64,000 nt of DNA from Eriocheir sinensis (lineage: Eukaryota > Arthropoda > Malacostraca > Decapoda > Varunidae). A program made the translations under genes and the position numbers. Position 1 is the stretch's first letter; every line of letters starts with the position of its first letter. This document shows positions 22,025 through 34,509 of the stretch, piece after piece. The stretch covers positions 16,764,540-16,828,539 of the forward strand of contig NC_066528.1 of the NCBI RefSeq assembly GCF_024679095.1, written 5' to 3'. The notes under the pieces are model-generated. The model saw only the letters and a program-made list of their open reading frames with translations. It was not told the DNA's origin and made no database searches.

Positions 22025-22080
22025 TGATGGTTTACTTCACGGTTTGTTTGTATCAGGCAACCCACGTCGAAAATATTGCC

Positions 22081-22206
<126 letters not shown>

Positions 22207-22564
22207 TACAAAGATAGATAGAGCGATAGAAAGATAATGGCATAATTAATAGAATAGAACCCACTCCTGCAGAGACAGAACACCCAGAGTCATGCTTACT
22301 CTCCCACCGTTACATCACCCCTTGCAACTCATCGCTGTGAAGGGGTCCTGGTGATAAGCGAGGGACGCATTGAATACCTTAAGACCCCTTGAACCGCAGA
22401 TGATAGACTCTCCCTGATGCTGAGGAAGGCTTGAAGGAATGACCGAGAAACTAGAGTCTGAAAATTAATGTAAAAGTTGGTCTGTTGGAGATGATGAAGA
22501 AAAAGATGTTGGTTTATTAATGCCGAGTATTTGACGGGTTCACCACAAACAAACAACAAACAAA

Positions 22565-22603
<39 letters not shown>

Positions 22604-22605
22604 TA

Positions 22606-22690
22606 CAGGAGCAGTGATGAGCATGTTTTTTTTTTTTTTCCTCCGTTCTTCTTTGCCCTTGAACAGCTTCCATTGCTGTAAAAAAATAAA
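22606..22690 (+). mobile_element. LINE 3'-tail copy
   Basis: AGGAGCAGTGATGAGCATG, poly-T, GCCCTTGAACAGCTTCC, GCTGTAAAAAAATAAATAAA. A (CA)n tract precedes it and a (TAAA)n tail follows. Confidence 0.6.
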
Positions 22691-22902
22691 TAAATAAATA
22701 AATAAATAAACCTATCATTTCCAACCCCAAAATTCCTCACCTCTACCCCCCACCCCATCCTCCTAACCTCTACCCCCTGTCCTACCCCCACCCCAAGCCT
22801 CCCAACCCCTCCCCTCTAACCCCTTAATACCATAAACTCCACTATTAAAGACATTGGTGCTAAACAGGTAAAATAACATGACGTAACGCACTTTTTGACA
22901 TT

Positions 22903-22904
<2 letters not shown>

Positions 22905-22982
<78 letters not shown>
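22905..22982. repeat. (GA)n microsatellite
   Basis: About 38 GA units. Confidence 0.95.
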
Positions 22983-22983
<1 letters not shown>

Positions 22984-23124
22984 CAAAGCATCGTATATTC
23001 ACTGCACAATAAAAAAAAAATAAAGGTGAAAATCAAGAAATCCTGTTGATACCCAAGACTCCTTCAAGGTCATCAATTCTTGGAAAAATAAAAACAATAT
23101 TTTCTTCGAAGAACGCAAATTAGC

Positions 23125-23225
23125 ACCACCACCACCACCACCACCATCACCACCATCACCACCACCACCACCACCACTACCACTACCACCACCACCACTA
23201 CTACTACTACTACTACCACTACCAA
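23125..23225. repeat. (CAC/CTA)n trinucleotide microsatellite
   Basis: CAC units with CAT and TAC variants over about 100 bp. Confidence 0.9.
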
Positions 23226-23279
23226 AGATTTCATCCTACGACTTGCTTGAAACTGACACTTGCATATAAATAACATTCC

Positions 23280-24140
23280 TCTTATGATTCCTAGAGGCAA
23301 GGAGGGGAGGGGAGGGGAGGAGGGGAGGAGAGGAGAGGAGGGGAAAGGTGATGAGACGAGAGGAGAGGAGGGGGAGGCTGTGGAAACATAGAAACACGGA
23401 AAAGGAGGCAACGGAGACACTATTGGCTCACTACGAGGTTGCCCGCTCTGGTGATTTGATCTGTTCGACAGCCGCTTCGTGCCTGCAGACCAGATGACAG
23501 CACTTCCGACCAGGTGAATGCACTTTCGACCAGGTGAATGCACTTTCGACCAGGTGAATGCACTTTCGACCACATGACAACACTTCGGAGCTGAGGTCAG
23601 AAGAGAGTTGATGGGGCGCTGGGAGAGAAGGGAAACTTTGAAGGGAAAGGGAAGGGAGGTCAATGGAAGGAAAGTGATGGGAATGGAATGGAAGGGAAGA
23701 GAAGGGAAGGAAAGGAAAGAAAAGGGGAAAGATTGCAAGGGAAGGGATGGGAAGGGAATGAAAGGGAGGTCAATGGAAGGGAAGTGATGGGAATGGAATG
23801 GGAGGGAAGAGAAGGGAAGGGAAGGAAAGACAAGAAAAGGGAAGAGATTGCAAGGGAAGGGAATGGAAGGGAACAGAAGGGAAGGGAAAGGAAGGAATGG
23901 GAAGGGAAACAAAATGAAGGGAAGTTATCAGGGACATGAGACAAAATAAGGAAATTGAAAGAAGATAATCAAGAACACGAGAAAACACAGGAAAGTGAAG
24001 AAAAATGAAGAACAGTGATCGGGGAAAAAAGAAAAAGTAAGGGAACTGATCAGGAACATGAGAAAATATTAGGAAAGTAAAGGAAAACTACAGGAGCTTC
24101 TCAGGAACACGAGGCCATATAAGTAAAGTGAAGGAAAAAC
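23280..24140 (+). repeat. Purine-rich GGGAA-type minisatellite
   Basis: GGGAAGGGAA/AGGAA blocks include a duplicated segment of about 120 bp (GGTCAATGGAAGG at 23658 and 23768). Within it at 23505-23580 is a 21-bp motif, GACCAGGTGAATGCACTTTC, in four copies. Confidence 0.8.
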
Positions 24141-24309
24141 ATTAGGAGAGAGAACAAGGAGGAATGATCTGCTCTGGCCCTCACTCGGTCAACGCCCCAT
24201 CAAGACCAAACCCTCGAAGCCCCGCGACCCACACGAGGGCGTCACCTGTACCTGAGCCTGCCGGGGGGGAACAGATAGGTGCTCCTCTCCCTCCCTGGCT
24301 AGCAAGGGG

Positions 24310-24560
24310 ACACTAACCTAACCTAACCTCTCTTTTGGGCACTCATCTATATTTTCTTTTATAGGCGAAGTGATAGGCGGCTTTTCTAACATTATTTTTG
24401 TTCTTTAGATGGTTTCTTTACTGTAATAAAAAAAGCTAACCTAACCTTTCTTTTGGACATTCATCTATATTTTCTTTTATAGGAGAAGTGATAGGCGGCT
24501 TTTCTAACATTATTTTTGTCCTTTAGACGGTTCCTTTACTGTAAAAAAAAGATAACCTAA
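24310..24560 (+). mobile_element. Two LINE 3'-tail copies in tandem
   Basis: The segment TTTTGGGCACTCATCTATAT to CTTTACTGTAATAAAA occurs twice (about 24340-24430 and 24450-24548), each followed by CTAACCTAACC-type sequence. The tail matches the LINE 3' end in degenerate form. Confidence 0.6.
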
Positions 24561-24690
24561 CTTAACCAAATCTAACCCAACCTACCTTTAACCTAACCTA
24601 ACCTAACCTACCTAACTTAACTAAACTAACTACCTAAACTTAACCTAAATATTAACTTAACTTGACCTAACTTAACCTAAACAAAGGAGG
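24550..24690 (+). repeat. Degenerate CCTAA repeat
   Basis: TAACCTAACCTAACCTACC and ACTTAACC variants; this is a decayed telomere-like motif. Confidence 0.75.
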
Positions 24691-24870
24691 GTAAGGAAAT
24701 GGAAGGGAAAAGAAGGGAAGGGAAGGGAAAGGAAGGGAAGGTAATGGAAGGGGAACTTGGAAGGGAAGGGAAGGGAAAGGAAGGGACGAGATGGGAAGTG
24801 AAAGGATGAAAGGAAATGAAGGTAGGTGAAGGAAGGGAAGGGAAAGGTAGGGATGGGAAGGAAAGAGAAC
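24690..24870 (+). repeat. GGGAAGGGAAAGG purine repeat
   Basis: Imperfect 5-bp GGGAA and AAGGA units over about 180 bp. Confidence 0.8.
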
Positions 24871-25121
24871 ACCAACCACTAGAGTCTTCCCGTGTCCTTC
24901 CCTCCGTATCAAGAGTTTCCCTGACAGCCTACACGGAGTCCAAGTGTTTATGCAAATCGCCCGCTTCTGGCTAGGCGTGTCACAAGTCCGGCAGAGGTTG
25001 TAACCAGCGTATCATGAACCGCGCAGGTGCATACAAGATTCATTATTTCACCAGCAGCAACGGAGTGGAAAAAAAGCATCTCAAAGCCATAAAACCTCCT
25101 ACTTGACCTCGTTTCACTTCT

Positions 25122-25229
25122 CTTTATTATTATTACTATTATTATTATTGTTATTATTATTATTATTATTATTACTATTATTATTATTATTACTATTATT
25201 ATTATTGTTATTATTATTATTATTATTAC

Positions 25230-25295
<66 letters not shown>

Positions 25296-25296
25296 C
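25122..25296. repeat. (ATT)n microsatellite with ACT interruptions
   Basis: About 58 ATT units with regularly spaced ACTATT and GTTATT variants. Confidence 0.95.
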
Positions 25297-25425
25297 ATTT
25301 GACCCCTCTTTCGGACACCTCTTCGGATTCTTTACAGGAGCAGGGAGTAGCGGGCTTTTTTTTATTATTATTGTTTCCTTTTTTTTGTGTGCCCTTGTCC
25401 TGTCTCCTTTGCTGTAAAAAAAAAT
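25297..25425 (+). mobile_element. LINE 3' end
   Basis: TTTGACCCCTCTTTCGGACA, CTCTTCGGATTCTTTACAGG, GAGTAGCGGGCTTTTTT, GCCCTTGTCCTGTCTCC, GCTGTAAAAA. This corresponds to the reverse complement of the 3' region of the 47.7-kb element, including the part immediately after its ORF. Confidence 0.7.
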
Positions 25426-25716
25426 CATCATCATCACCATCAGCCGCCTGTACAGCCCCATTATTCATTATTCAGACATTGCATTTATTTTGTCTTGTTT
25501 TCTTTCGCTAGTTAACTCCTCATTGCCATTCCTGTATTCGATTGTTCAGTCTCCTTGTCTTCTCTACAATATAAATAACGTTGCTTCAGTCATCGCCTTT
25601 TTCGTGCACTACAGAGGGAGAGAAAGTCCGCTCCTGCGCCCACACACGACAGGAAGGAGACAGAGAGTGGCGGGGCTTGCATTCTTCCTAATATGCAGCG
25701 TCACGGTAGGGCGATG

Positions 25717-25721
<5 letters not shown>

Positions 25722-25762
<41 letters not shown>
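25722..25762. repeat. (GT)n microsatellite
   Basis: About 20 GT units. Confidence 0.95.
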
Positions 25763-25763
<1 letters not shown>

Positions 25764-25844
25764 AGTCCACCACTACCACCAGCATGTTCCCTATCTCTCT
25801 ATGGTTATATGGTCCTAAAGTGAAGTTCCTCGGCTTTAACTTCA

Positions 25845-27085
25845 AAACTAACAATAGGAAACTAACCATAGGAAACTAACAATAGGAATCATAAGGACAT
25901 TAACCATAGAAAACTAGCCATAGGAAACTAGCCATAAGAATTAACCATGGGAAACTAGCCATTATGAAACTAGCCATAGGAATTAACCATAGGAGACTAG
26001 CCATAAGGAAATTAACCATGGAAAACTAGCCATTATGAAACTAGCCATAAGGAAATTAACCATGGGAAATCAGCCATTATGAAACTAGCCATAAGGAAAT
26101 TAACCATGGAAAACTACCCATAAGGAAATTAACCATGGGAAACTAGCCATTATGAAACTAGCCATAAGGAAATTAACCATGGAAAACTAGCCATTATGAA
26201 ACTAGCCATAAGGAAATTAACCATGGGAAATCAGCCATTATGAAACTAGCCATAAGGAAATTAACCATGGGAAACTAGCCATTATGAAACTAGCCATAAG
26301 GAAATTAACCATAAGAAACTAGCCATTATGAAACTAGCCATAAGGAAATTAACCATGGAAAACTAGCCATTATGAAACTAGCCATAAGGAAATTAACCAT
26401 GGGAAACTAGCCATTATGAAACTAGCCATAAGGAAATTAACCATGGGAAACTAGCCGTTATGAAACTAGCCATAAGGAAATTAACCATGGGAAACTAGCC
26501 ATTATGAAACTAGCCATAGGAATTAACCATGGGAAACTAGCCATTATGAAACTAGCCATAAGGAAATTAACCATAGGAAACTAGCCATTATGAAACTAGC
26601 CATAAGGAAATTAACCATGGGAAACTAGCCATTATGAAACTAGCCATAAGGAAATTAACCATGGGAAACTAGCCATTATGAAACTAGCCATAGGAATTAA
26701 CCATAAGAAACTAGCCATAAGGAAATTAACCATGGGAAACTAGCCATTATGAAACTAGCCATAGGAATTAACCATAGGAGACTAGCCATAAGGAAATTAA
26801 CCATGGGAAACTAGCCATTATGAAACTAGCCATAGGAATTAACCATAGGAGACTAGCCATAAGGAAATTAACCATGGGAAACTAGCCATTATGAAACTAG
26901 CCATAGGAATTAACCATAGGAGACTAGCCATAAGGAAATTAACCATGGGAAACTAGCCATTATGAAACTAGCCATAGGAATTAACCATAGGAGACTAGCC
27001 ATAAGGAAATTAACCATGGGAAACTAGCCATTATGAAACTAGCCATAAGGAAACTAGCCATGGGAGACTAGCCATTGGATCTACT
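25845..27085 (+). repeat. 44-bp satellite, about 28 copies
   Basis: The consensus unit is AAGGAAATTAACCATGGG followed by AAACTAGCCATTATG and AAACTAGCCAT. It contains near-dyads built on AACCAT, ACTAGCCAT and CCATGG. Shorter variants (AGGAATTAACC) recur in a regular two-unit pattern in the right third, indicating higher-order amplification. Confidence 0.95.
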
Positions 27086-27345
27086 GGAACACACACTCAT
27101 TTCGATTCCCACACAAAGTTACCTTACACTCACTTTCCAAACCCCATCTGACGCGTAAGAACAGAAATAGTCCGTTACGGGGTCATTTCCAATAAGATCA
27201 AGGCTTCCTCCACGTCTGTCTGTGTCTGGCGATGTGTTGGTAGTATTACATAATGTCTCGGCTCTTCCTCTTGGCCGCAACCTACTTCCTAATCTCAAGA
27301 AAGCGTACTCAAGCCGCGTTCCGTCCTATCTAAACACATCTTCGC
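27086..27345. other. Non-coding stretch, nothing recognised
   Basis: A spacer between two tandem arrays with no gene signal. Confidence 0.45.
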
Positions 27346-27349
27346 GTGA

Positions 27350-27800
27350 GATAAGTACATTTCCACAAACTAAAGAAAGGAGACTCAAAACTAAACTGTA
27401 AGGAAAGAATGTAAAACTAAACACTCAGGATCTTATGCAACACTTTTTCATGGGCACGCAACATATCATTCAATTTTCTTTGTGTTAGATAGTTATTTTC
27501 CACAAGCTAAAGAGACTGAAAACTTAAACATCAGGAAAGAATGTAAAACTAAACACTCAGGGTTTTATGTAACACTTTTTCTGGGCACGCAACATATCAT
27601 TCAATTTTCTTTGTGTTAGATAGTTATCTTCCACAAGCTAAAGAAAGGAGACTCAAAACTAAACTGTAAGGAAAGAATGTAAAACTATACACTCAGGAAC
27701 TTATGCAACACTTTTTTTCTGGGCACGCAACATATCATTTAATCTTTTTTGTGTTAGTTATTTTCCACAAGCTACAGAAAGGAAACCGAAATCTCTCTAA
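27350..27800 (+). repeat. About 140-bp tandem repeat, 3 copies
   Basis: Blocks TTTCCACAAACTAAAGAAAG, AAGGAAAGAATGTAAAACTA and GGGCACGCAACATATCATTC recur three times. Confidence 0.9.
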
Positions 27801-27865
27801 AATATCAGGAATGAGAATACTCGGTTATGGCGCAGGCAAGTGTTTATAGTGGCGCCATATCGCTT

Positions 27866-28105
27866 TAGAACATAAGAACGTAGGGAGTCTGCAAGAGGCC
27901 TGTTCCCCGGAGCTCATCTTTGGTCCTCTTTTGGGGAGAATCTTGAGTCCGGGTTGATAGGTGGTCTTCAGGGTAGCATGTGGGTAGTCTTAGGCCACTC
28001 GGCGGTGAATGCAAAATTGACAGCTGGATTGTAGCGGCGGGCGGGATGCGAACTTGTTTCCCCTTAGACATTACGGTCGCAAGATGACCACTCTGCCACC
28101 CCCCT
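27866..28105 (-). mobile_element. tRNA(Ser/Leu)-like SINE
   Basis: Read on the minus strand from about 28101, the head is GTGGCAGAGTGGTCATCTTG. This is a textbook A box for a tRNA with a long variable arm. A B-box-like AAGTTCGCATCCCGCC follows about 40 nt later. The body extends to AGGCCTCTTGCAGACTCCC and ends at GTTCTTATGTTC near 27866. The ATAAGAAC tail motif recurs as a short array at 60009-60036. The 5' segment is too divergent to fold as a real tRNA. Confidence 0.7.
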
Positions 28106-28209
28106 CCCCCTCCCCCCGTGGTCAGATACGAGTGTTTCCCGGAACATTAAAGGCACAGGTTAATATAGATGAGTCAGTCACTTCACTCATGTCCTCACCC
28201 ACTCGCTCT

Positions 28210-28480
28210 CACCACCACCACCACCACCCTCACCCATCCATCCTTATCCCACCACCATTATCATCACCATTATCATCACTCATCATCACCAACACAATCA
28301 CCACCACTCTGTCATCACCCAGCCTCACCACCCTCACCACCACCCTCACCACCACCCATCCTCATCAGTGCAATCACCTCCACTATGTCATTACCCAGCC
28401 TCACCACCATCACCACCACCACCACCTCTCACCCATCGCCACCATCACCACTCTCTCATCACCACTCTCACCACACACAT
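28210..28480. repeat. CAC/CAT-rich low-complexity tract
   Basis: Imperfect CACCAC, CATCAC and CACCCTCAC units. Confidence 0.85.
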
Positions 28481-28527
28481 GTACCCTTAATTCCTTGTAT
28501 GATTCTCGTTTCTCGTTTACAAGAATT

Positions 28528-28530
<3 letters not shown>

Positions 28531-28612
<82 letters not shown>
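28531..28612. repeat. (GA)n microsatellite
   Basis: About 41 GA units. Confidence 0.95.
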
Positions 28613-28614
<2 letters not shown>

Positions 28615-28927
28615 TAACATCCTCAAATCACACACATTCCTCATTATCATATCATTGTGAACGTAATTTAAGAGTATATCCGGTTTCCACTCCACTAAAA
28701 ACATATTCCACACACAAAATTCCATTCATCCACAGTATTCCACCACCGCCACCACCACTCCTGCCCTCAAAACAAATACTGGCAATATATTAAAGAACAA
28801 CATTATGAAGAGATTGTCAAGTTACTCCAAACGTTAATAGTCTATCCACGGTAAGCCAGTCATTCATTCATTCAGTCAGTCAGTCAGTGAGTAGGAAAGC
28901 TAAATAAGTGAGTAAATAAGTAGATAT

Positions 28928-29090
28928 GAGTGAGTGAGTGAATGAATGAATGAATGAATGAATGAATGAAGGAAGGAAGGAAGGAAGGAAGGAAGGAAGG
29001 AAGGAAGGAAGGAAGGAAGGAAGGAAGGAAGGAAGGAAGGAAGGAAGGAAGGAGTGAGTGAGTGAGTGAGTGAGTAAGTAGCTGAATAAC
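28928..29090. repeat. (GAAT)n-(GGAA)n-(GTGA)n compound microsatellite
   Basis: GTGA, GAAT, about 21 GGAA units, then GTGA again. Confidence 0.95.
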
Positions 29091-29224
29091 GAGGAGGCTG
29101 CAAATCATAACTGTTAGCTTATCTTTTTGTTTCCAGACTGACTCCAACCACCTCCATGTATCCCCCTGCTAATCTTCTCCTCATACTCCTCCTTTTCCTT
29201 CTCCTCCTCCTTTTTGGTTTTGAT

Positions 29225-29325
29225 TATAAGAACCCAGGAGTCTGCAAGAGGCTGGTAGGTCTATACAAGGCATCTCCTGTGAACCTAACCCAGGAAATGC
29301 TTGAGAATATAGGACCGGATTTGTG
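29225..29325 (+). repeat. Dispersed repeat R3 fragment
   Basis: TATAAGAACCCAGGAGTCTG, CAAGAGGCTGGTAGGTC and TATACAAGG match the module at 5.59 and 27.88 kb. Confidence 0.6.
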
Positions 29326-29690
29326 TTGGCTTTCACCTGTAGTATTGTAGTTGAGACGAGGCGTGCTGGGGCGAGGGGAGAGACGCGGCCCACTAACCTT
29401 TCCCTTGCCCCACGCCTCGCCGTTTTTGCCCGACTGGAGAGGGAGAAAAGAGAGTACCTTGTCGCCTATAGAGTTGCGTAGGCCAAGGGTGTGTTTTGCC
29501 TCACGTCTGGTTGCGTGGTTGTGTTTGTTTGTGTTTGTGTTCTGAGTTCAAAGGTAGTTCCCCGACCCTCTCTCGATCTCTCTATCTACCTCTGTTTGCT
29601 TGTGTTTATCTTTGTCGTCCTCCTCGTCCTCCTCCTCCTCCATATTCTCTCTTCTCGTCTTCTCTTTAATCATCTCTGTTCTTACACACT
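29326..29690. other. Non-coding stretch with pyrimidine-rich end
   Basis: No recognised gene. CTC/CTT-rich from about 29570. Confidence 0.45.
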
Positions 29691-30069
29691 TGAGGGAAGA
29701 GAAGAAGAGAGAAGGAAGGAAAGAAGGAGGAGGAGAGAAGTGAAAATAGAAGAGAGAGAGATGGACAGAAGAGGGAAGAACGGGCAAAGGAGGAGGAAAA
29801 AGACATAGAAGAGAAGGGAAGGAGAGAAAGAAGGAAAGGATGGAAGGAGGAGGAATGGAAAGTAGGAAATAAAGGAAGTGTGTTTGTGTTTGTAAGTTAA
29901 TAATGTGTTTGGGATGAAGTGAACGTAGATATAATAATGATAGATATAGATAGATAGATAAGATAGATAGATAGATAGACAGATAAAGAGATGTAGATAG
30001 AGAGGCTCACAGATATACAGAAACAAGCAAACAGACAAACAGGGTATAAGTGATATAAACAACGTCAAC

Positions 30070-30190
<121 letters not shown>

Positions 30191-30278
30191 GACTTAACAA
30201 AAAACTAGAACCCGGGTCTCACAATGCAAAGAATCAATGCAATCACTGTGCCCTTGACTTTAAATAGAAAAAAATAGA

Positions 30279-30282
<4 letters not shown>

Positions 30283-30328
<46 letters not shown>

Positions 30329-30346
30329 GAACACACGAACACACAC
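30283..30346. repeat. (CA)n microsatellite
   Basis: About 20 CA units then CACGAACA variants. Confidence 0.95.
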
Positions 30347-30392
30347 AATTCCGGGTATTAACTAAAACGCTAACTCACCCAATGATTGTAAA

Positions 30393-30712
30393 TTCTCCTC
30401 CTCCTCCTCCTCCTCCTCCTCCTCCTCCTCTTCCTCCTCCTCCTCCTCCTCCTTATCTCTCCTTCTATGTTCTCCTCCTCCTCCTCCTCCTCCTCCTCCT
30501 CCTCCACTTTGTTCTTTTCGTAATCCTTTCCTCAATTCTTCTTCTTCTTCTTCTTCTTCTTCTTCTTCTTTCCTTCTCCTCCTCCTTCCTATCCAAACGT
30601 TTATTAACAAGGAGGTTCCGATATCAAGTTTCCCTCCTCCTCCTTCTCCTCTTCCAACTCCTCCTCCTCCTCCTCCTCCTCCTCCTCCTCCTCTCTTCTT
30701 TCCTTCCCTTCC
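30393..30712. repeat. CCT/CTT polypyrimidine tracts
   Basis: Three blocks of CCT and one of CTT, each 30-60 bp, separated by short unique segments. Confidence 0.9.
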
Positions 30713-30759
30713 TGTCATCGTTTCTTAATCATGATGTCACCCTGTTCTCTTTCTTACCC

Positions 30760-30761
<2 letters not shown>

Positions 30762-30813
<52 letters not shown>

Positions 30814-30874
30814 ATCCGGGAACTGATCCGCCCATGAAAGGGAAGAATTTTGGGAACCCCGAGGAGAGAAAAGG

Positions 30875-30916
<42 letters not shown>

Positions 30917-31126
30917 CCACAATACCACTATAATTCTCTCGTTTTCACTCCTACGCATTTTTTTTCCAACTCAACTTTCACCTCCTCCTCCTCTTCCTCT
31001 TCCTCTTCTTCCTCCTCCTCCTCCTCCTCCTCCTCCTCATTACATTCTTCCTAAATTATTATGCTTCTTATGTATATTATTTGCGTGTTAGAACCTGTTT
31101 TGTGGTAAGGCCAATCCTCCCCCTTC

Positions 31127-31163
<37 letters not shown>

Positions 31164-31214
31164 GGGGCAAATTACATGACGGGCTTTACAGGTTCCATGA
31201 GAGAGTGAGAGAGT

Positions 31215-31247
<33 letters not shown>
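30762..31247. repeat. Cluster of (CT)n and (GA)n tracts
   Basis: CT at 30762-30810, 30880-30913 and 31131-31161, CCT at about 30980-31040, then GA at 31215-31246. The CT and GA blocks could pair as hairpin arms. Confidence 0.85.
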
Positions 31248-31486
31248 CCACCCATTGACTCCTCCATACCCCTTCCCCCCCTCCCCTTAACCCTCACTTC
31301 CTTCATTCCTCCAGCCCTCCAGCTCACCCCAGCCTCTCTCTCCCTCTCCCTCCCTCTCTCTCCGCCAGCCACTCCGACGCCACACACACGACACAGCTCT
31401 CAGTGAAGCGGGGAGCTCTGTCAGGGGTGGCGCTGGGTATTGCAGTGAAATCGTTACGAGTGGTGCATGAAGAGGCTGCGCAGTGC

Positions 31487-32442
31487 TAACCTAACCTAAC
31501 CAAAGCCAGTGACGTGTGTGTATTTGTGTGTGTCTGTGTAGCGAATTGGTGTGGCCGTCCAGTCTAACCTAACCTAATGTAACCTGAGCCAGTGTTTTGA
31601 GGAGGCTGCCTAGTACCTATCCTAACCTAACCTAACCTAACCTAACCTAACCTAACCTAACCAAAGCCAGTGCCGTGTGTGTATCTGTGTGTGTCTGTGT
31701 AGCGAATTGGTGTGGCCGTCCAGAGTCTAACCTAACCTAATGTAACTTGAGCTAGTGTTGTGATAGGATGCTCAGTACCTATCCAAACCTAACCTAACCT
31801 AAGCTTGCGTTGTGAAGACTTAATCTTACCTACCCCTACACAACCTAACCTTGCCTAACCTAACCTTACCTAAATATACCTAACCTTGCTTTACCTAACT
31901 TTACCTTACCTTACCTAACCTAAATATACCTCACCTCACTTAACCCAACCTAGCCTTACCTTACCTAACCTAACCTAACCTTACCTTACCTAACCTAACC
32001 TTACCTAACCTTACCTAACCTAACCTTACCTTACCTTACCTTACCTTACCTAATCTTACCTAACCTAACCTAACCTTACCTTACCTAACCTAACCAAACC
32101 TTACCTTACCTTACCTTACCTAACCTTACCTTACCTTATCTTATCTAACCTTACCTTACCTTACTTTACCTAACCTTACCTTACCTTACCTAACCTAACC
32201 TAACCTTACCTTACCTTACCTAACCTAACCTAACCTAACCTAACCTAGCCTTACCATACCTTACTTTACCTAACCTTACTTTACCTAATCTAAATATACC
32301 TAAACTCACCTCACCTAACCTAACCTAGCTTTACCTAACCTAACCTAACCTAACCTTACCTTACCTTACCTTACCTTACCTAACCGAACCTTACCTTACC
32401 TAACCTAACCTTACCTTACCTTACCTAACCTAACCTAACCCA
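31487..32442 (-). repeat. Interstitial telomere-like array, CCTAA/CCTTA
   Basis: About 950 bp rich in CCTAA (complement of the arthropod telomere repeat TTAGG) mixed with CCTTA variants. The left part (31487-31800) embeds two copies of a unit of roughly 180 bp with CCAGTGACGTGTGTGTAT / CCAGTGCCGTGTGTGTAT. The G-rich strand is the minus strand. Confidence 0.9.
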
Positions 32443-32703
32443 GTGTCGTGCGCGTCTATCTGTCTTATACCATATTTCCTCCTCTCTGTGTAGCGACTCA
32501 GTGTGAAGGAAGAGTTAAAAAGAAAAAAGAAAAAAGAAAACTGTTCTGAAGAAGTAGTGTTGGGTTTCGCGTTGTCAGTGCCTGTCTGTGTGTTGGCGCG
32601 TGTGTTAGTGTGTCTGTGAGGAGTGGGTGTTATTCCTAAAGCATCACTCCTCTCCTGCCTGCCATCTCGCGTCCCGTCTACTTCGCCTTGTCTCTGAAAA
32701 CAT

Positions 32704-32735
<32 letters not shown>

Positions 32736-32769
32736 GGCGCTACGAGGATAAGATAGAAGGTAAGTTAAG

Positions 32770-32825
<56 letters not shown>

Positions 32826-32959
32826 GAAGGTAAAGAAAAGGGAGATTAGAGGGAGGAAGAAAAGAGAAGAGGATTAGTCTAAGAAAAGAGGAAAAGAGGA
32901 TTAGTTTAAGAAAAGAAGAAAATGATGGAAAAAAAGACGAAAAAGTATAATGTAACAGC

Positions 32960-33030
<71 letters not shown>
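32770..33030. repeat. Two (GT)n microsatellites flanking a purine-rich spacer
   Basis: GT at 32773-32823 and at 32959-33030, with AAGAAAAG-type sequence between. A run of about 18 C follows at 33070-33087. Confidence 0.95.
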
Positions 33031-33031
<1 letters not shown>

Positions 33032-33144
33032 AGTTATTCCACGCAAATACTTTGCATAATATAAAAAGCTCCCCCCCCCCCCCCCCACTTCCTCTCCTTT
33101 CTTTGCATCCACACTCCCTCAAGCTTGTGTATGTCTGTGTGTCT

Positions 33145-33185
<41 letters not shown>

Positions 33186-33237
33186 TGTGCATGTTATCAG
33201 GTATTCAACAAACAAATGCTTCGCCTTCTAAAACAGT

Positions 33238-33238
33238 G

Positions 33239-33294
<56 letters not shown>

Positions 33295-33496
33295 TTCGCT
33301 TAAGATAGAAGGAAAGATAAGTTAGCTAGTGCCTCCTCCCATCTTCCCTTTCTTCATATCCTTACCATCCCTCTTCCCTCCCTTTCCTCTCCCTCCCTTC
33401 CTCTCTCTTCCTCCTTCCCTCCCTCTCCCTCTCTCTCCAACGCCTCCTTGATTACCCCTAATGTCTCCAAGCATGACCAACGTCTCCAAACTGTAC

Positions 33497-33592
<96 letters not shown>
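33238..33592. repeat. Two (CT)n microsatellites
   Basis: CT at 33240-33291 and 33501-33591, with pyrimidine-rich sequence between. Confidence 0.95.
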
Positions 33593-33593
<1 letters not shown>

Positions 33594-33654
33594 TCCTTCA
33601 ATATTCCAAGGTCGGGGTTCTCAGACTTTTCCTCCTTTCATATCATCTATTTTC

Positions 33655-34130
33655 AATGGCCAAAATGGAGATCAATCGGGTCTTAATGAGTGTGTTTTGA
33701 GGTTCACGGTACAGAGGAAGGGTCGAACTACCACCAGGGTCATATAACTACCCTGAAACGCCGCCCACAACCCCTACGAAGTAATGTTTAGAAATATGGC
33801 TGCTAAGGAGATTCAATCGGAGTGTGTTTTGAGGTTCACGGTACAGAGGAAGGGTCGAACTACCACCAGGGTCATATAACTACCCCTGGAAATGCCCACA
33901 ACTCCTACGAAAGCCTTGTAAAATATGTGTGCTTGGGCGCCGAAATGTTTAGAAATATGGCTGCTAAGGAGATCAATCGGGGTCTAATGAGTGTTTTTTG
34001 TGGTTCATGGTACAGAGGAAGGGTCGAACTACCACCAGGGTCATATAACTACCCTTGGAAATGCCCACAACTCCTACGAAAGCCTTGTAAAATGTGAGCT
34101 TGGGCGCCGAAATGCTTAAAATATGGCAAT
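33655..34130 (-). repeat. Dispersed repeat R1 in tandem, 3 copies
   Basis: Reverse-complement R1 (CTACCACCAGGGTCATATAA) occurs at about 33728, 33859 and 34028. The unit boundary is GCTAAGGAGATCAATCGG. Confidence 0.85.
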
Positions 34131-34359
34131 AGCTAATCTCCTCTAGCGTAACCCTCTGAGCCCCATCCTTGTGAAGGCCAAGGTCGCCTCCCCACCAGTC
34201 ACACCAGGCCGCCGCCACACTCAATCCGTCTCCGCCACGCTGGGAACCTCTCGCATTCTCTCACGCACCGGTCCTGACCAGCGATTGAATCCGACTTTTT
34301 TTTTTTTTTTTCGTGTGTGTGTGTGTGTGTGTTTTATTCGGGATATATATGAAGGTAAA

Positions 34360-34450
34360 GTAAAGTAGCGAGCTTATTTTTTGTTTTTGTTTCTTTTTTT
34401 CTTTTTTTTTGCCCTTGAACTGTTTCCTCTACTGTAAAAAAAAAAAATAT
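34360..34450 (+). mobile_element. LINE 3'-tail copy
   Basis: AGTAGCGAGCTTATTTTTTG, poly-T, GCCCTTGAACTGTTTCC and ACTGTAAAAAA. Confidence 0.6.
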
Positions 34451-34509
34451 GAAACTCTCCAAAGATATATGAGAGCATGGATTAGACAATGATTCCCCAT
34501 GCTTGATTG

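Noticed and set aside
25845..27085. CRISPR-like array
   Set aside because: Units are contiguous 44-bp repeats without unique spacers, in a eukaryotic genome; it is a satellite.
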